Assembly: GCF_000220395.1 (NCBI RefSeq)
Contig: NW_004086438.1
Coordinates: 1-25,947, forward strand
Source: Ichthyophthirius multifiliis
Taxonomy: Eukaryota > Ciliophora > Oligohymenophorea > Hymenostomatida
DNA length: 25,947 nt
Reading direction: 5' to 3'
Made by a program: the position numbers and the translations under genes. The notes under the pieces are model-generated. The model saw only the letters and a list, made by a program, of their open reading frames with translations, did not search any database and had not been told where the DNA came from. Of the stretch, positions 25,940 to 25,947 are shown one piece after another (positions within the stretch are counted from its first letter, which is position 1; each line of letters opens with the position of its first letter).

Positions 25940-25947
25940 GCTATTAT
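25368..25947. other. AT-rich flank upstream of the Sec14-like gene
   Basis: 580 bp of A/T runs with almost no G or C. It contains the presumed promoter of the Sec14-like gene and then featureless DNA up to the right edge. No gene or motif is supported on either strand. Confidence 0.5.
25901..25934. repeat. (AT)n dinucleotide tract
   Basis: About 17 consecutive AT units near the right edge of the window, inside non-coding DNA. Confidence 0.95.

Overview
The window reads as macronuclear DNA of an oligohymenophorean ciliate in which TAA and TAG encode glutamine and only TGA stops translation. The composition is extremely AT-rich, and the introns are short GT-AG introns, mostly about 40 to 105 nt. 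Under the standard code almost nothing is open. Under the ciliate code most of the window is coding. The AT content is closer to Ichthyophthirius than to Tetrahymena, but this genus-level guess is inference.

Layout from left to right. (1) Positions 1-11815, plus strand: one enormous gene, open at the left edge, for a Gln/Asn/Glu/Lys-rich low-complexity protein of roughly 3,800 visible residues. It carries three hexanucleotide arrays that read (Glu-Gln)n and ends in a more ordinary C-terminal segment. (2) 11816-13259: a spacer with a probable 120-residue gene on the plus strand and a weaker 78-residue candidate on the minus strand. (3) 13260-15951, minus strand: a four-exon, 835-residue protein with a C-terminal RAP-like domain and a long Glu/Asp tract. 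(4) 15952-16393: a divergent promoter containing two isolated GC-rich elements, one an exact match to the E2F consensus. (5) 16394-18672, plus strand: MCM5, a subunit of the replicative helicase, in three exons. (6) 18807-19826, plus strand: an unrecognised multi-exon gene. (7) 20254-21998, plus strand: an MFSD1-like major facilitator transporter in four exons. (8) 22195-23235, minus strand: an intronless tetraspanin-like membrane protein. (9) 23673-25367, minus strand: an eight-exon Sec14/CRAL-TRIO protein whose first exon begins with a myristoylation/palmitoylation signature. (10) 25368-25947: AT-rich non-coding DNA ending in an (AT)n tract.

The genes do not form an obvious pathway. The clearest functional link is between MCM5 and the E2F-type element in its promoter, which suggests G1/S control. 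That promoter is shared with the RAP-domain gene. MCM5 and the transporter each appear to lack one base in or next to a homopolymer run when compared with their protein families. This looks more like sequencing or consensus error than gene death. I found no tRNA, rRNA, CRISPR array, insertion sequence, retroelement or telomeric repeat.
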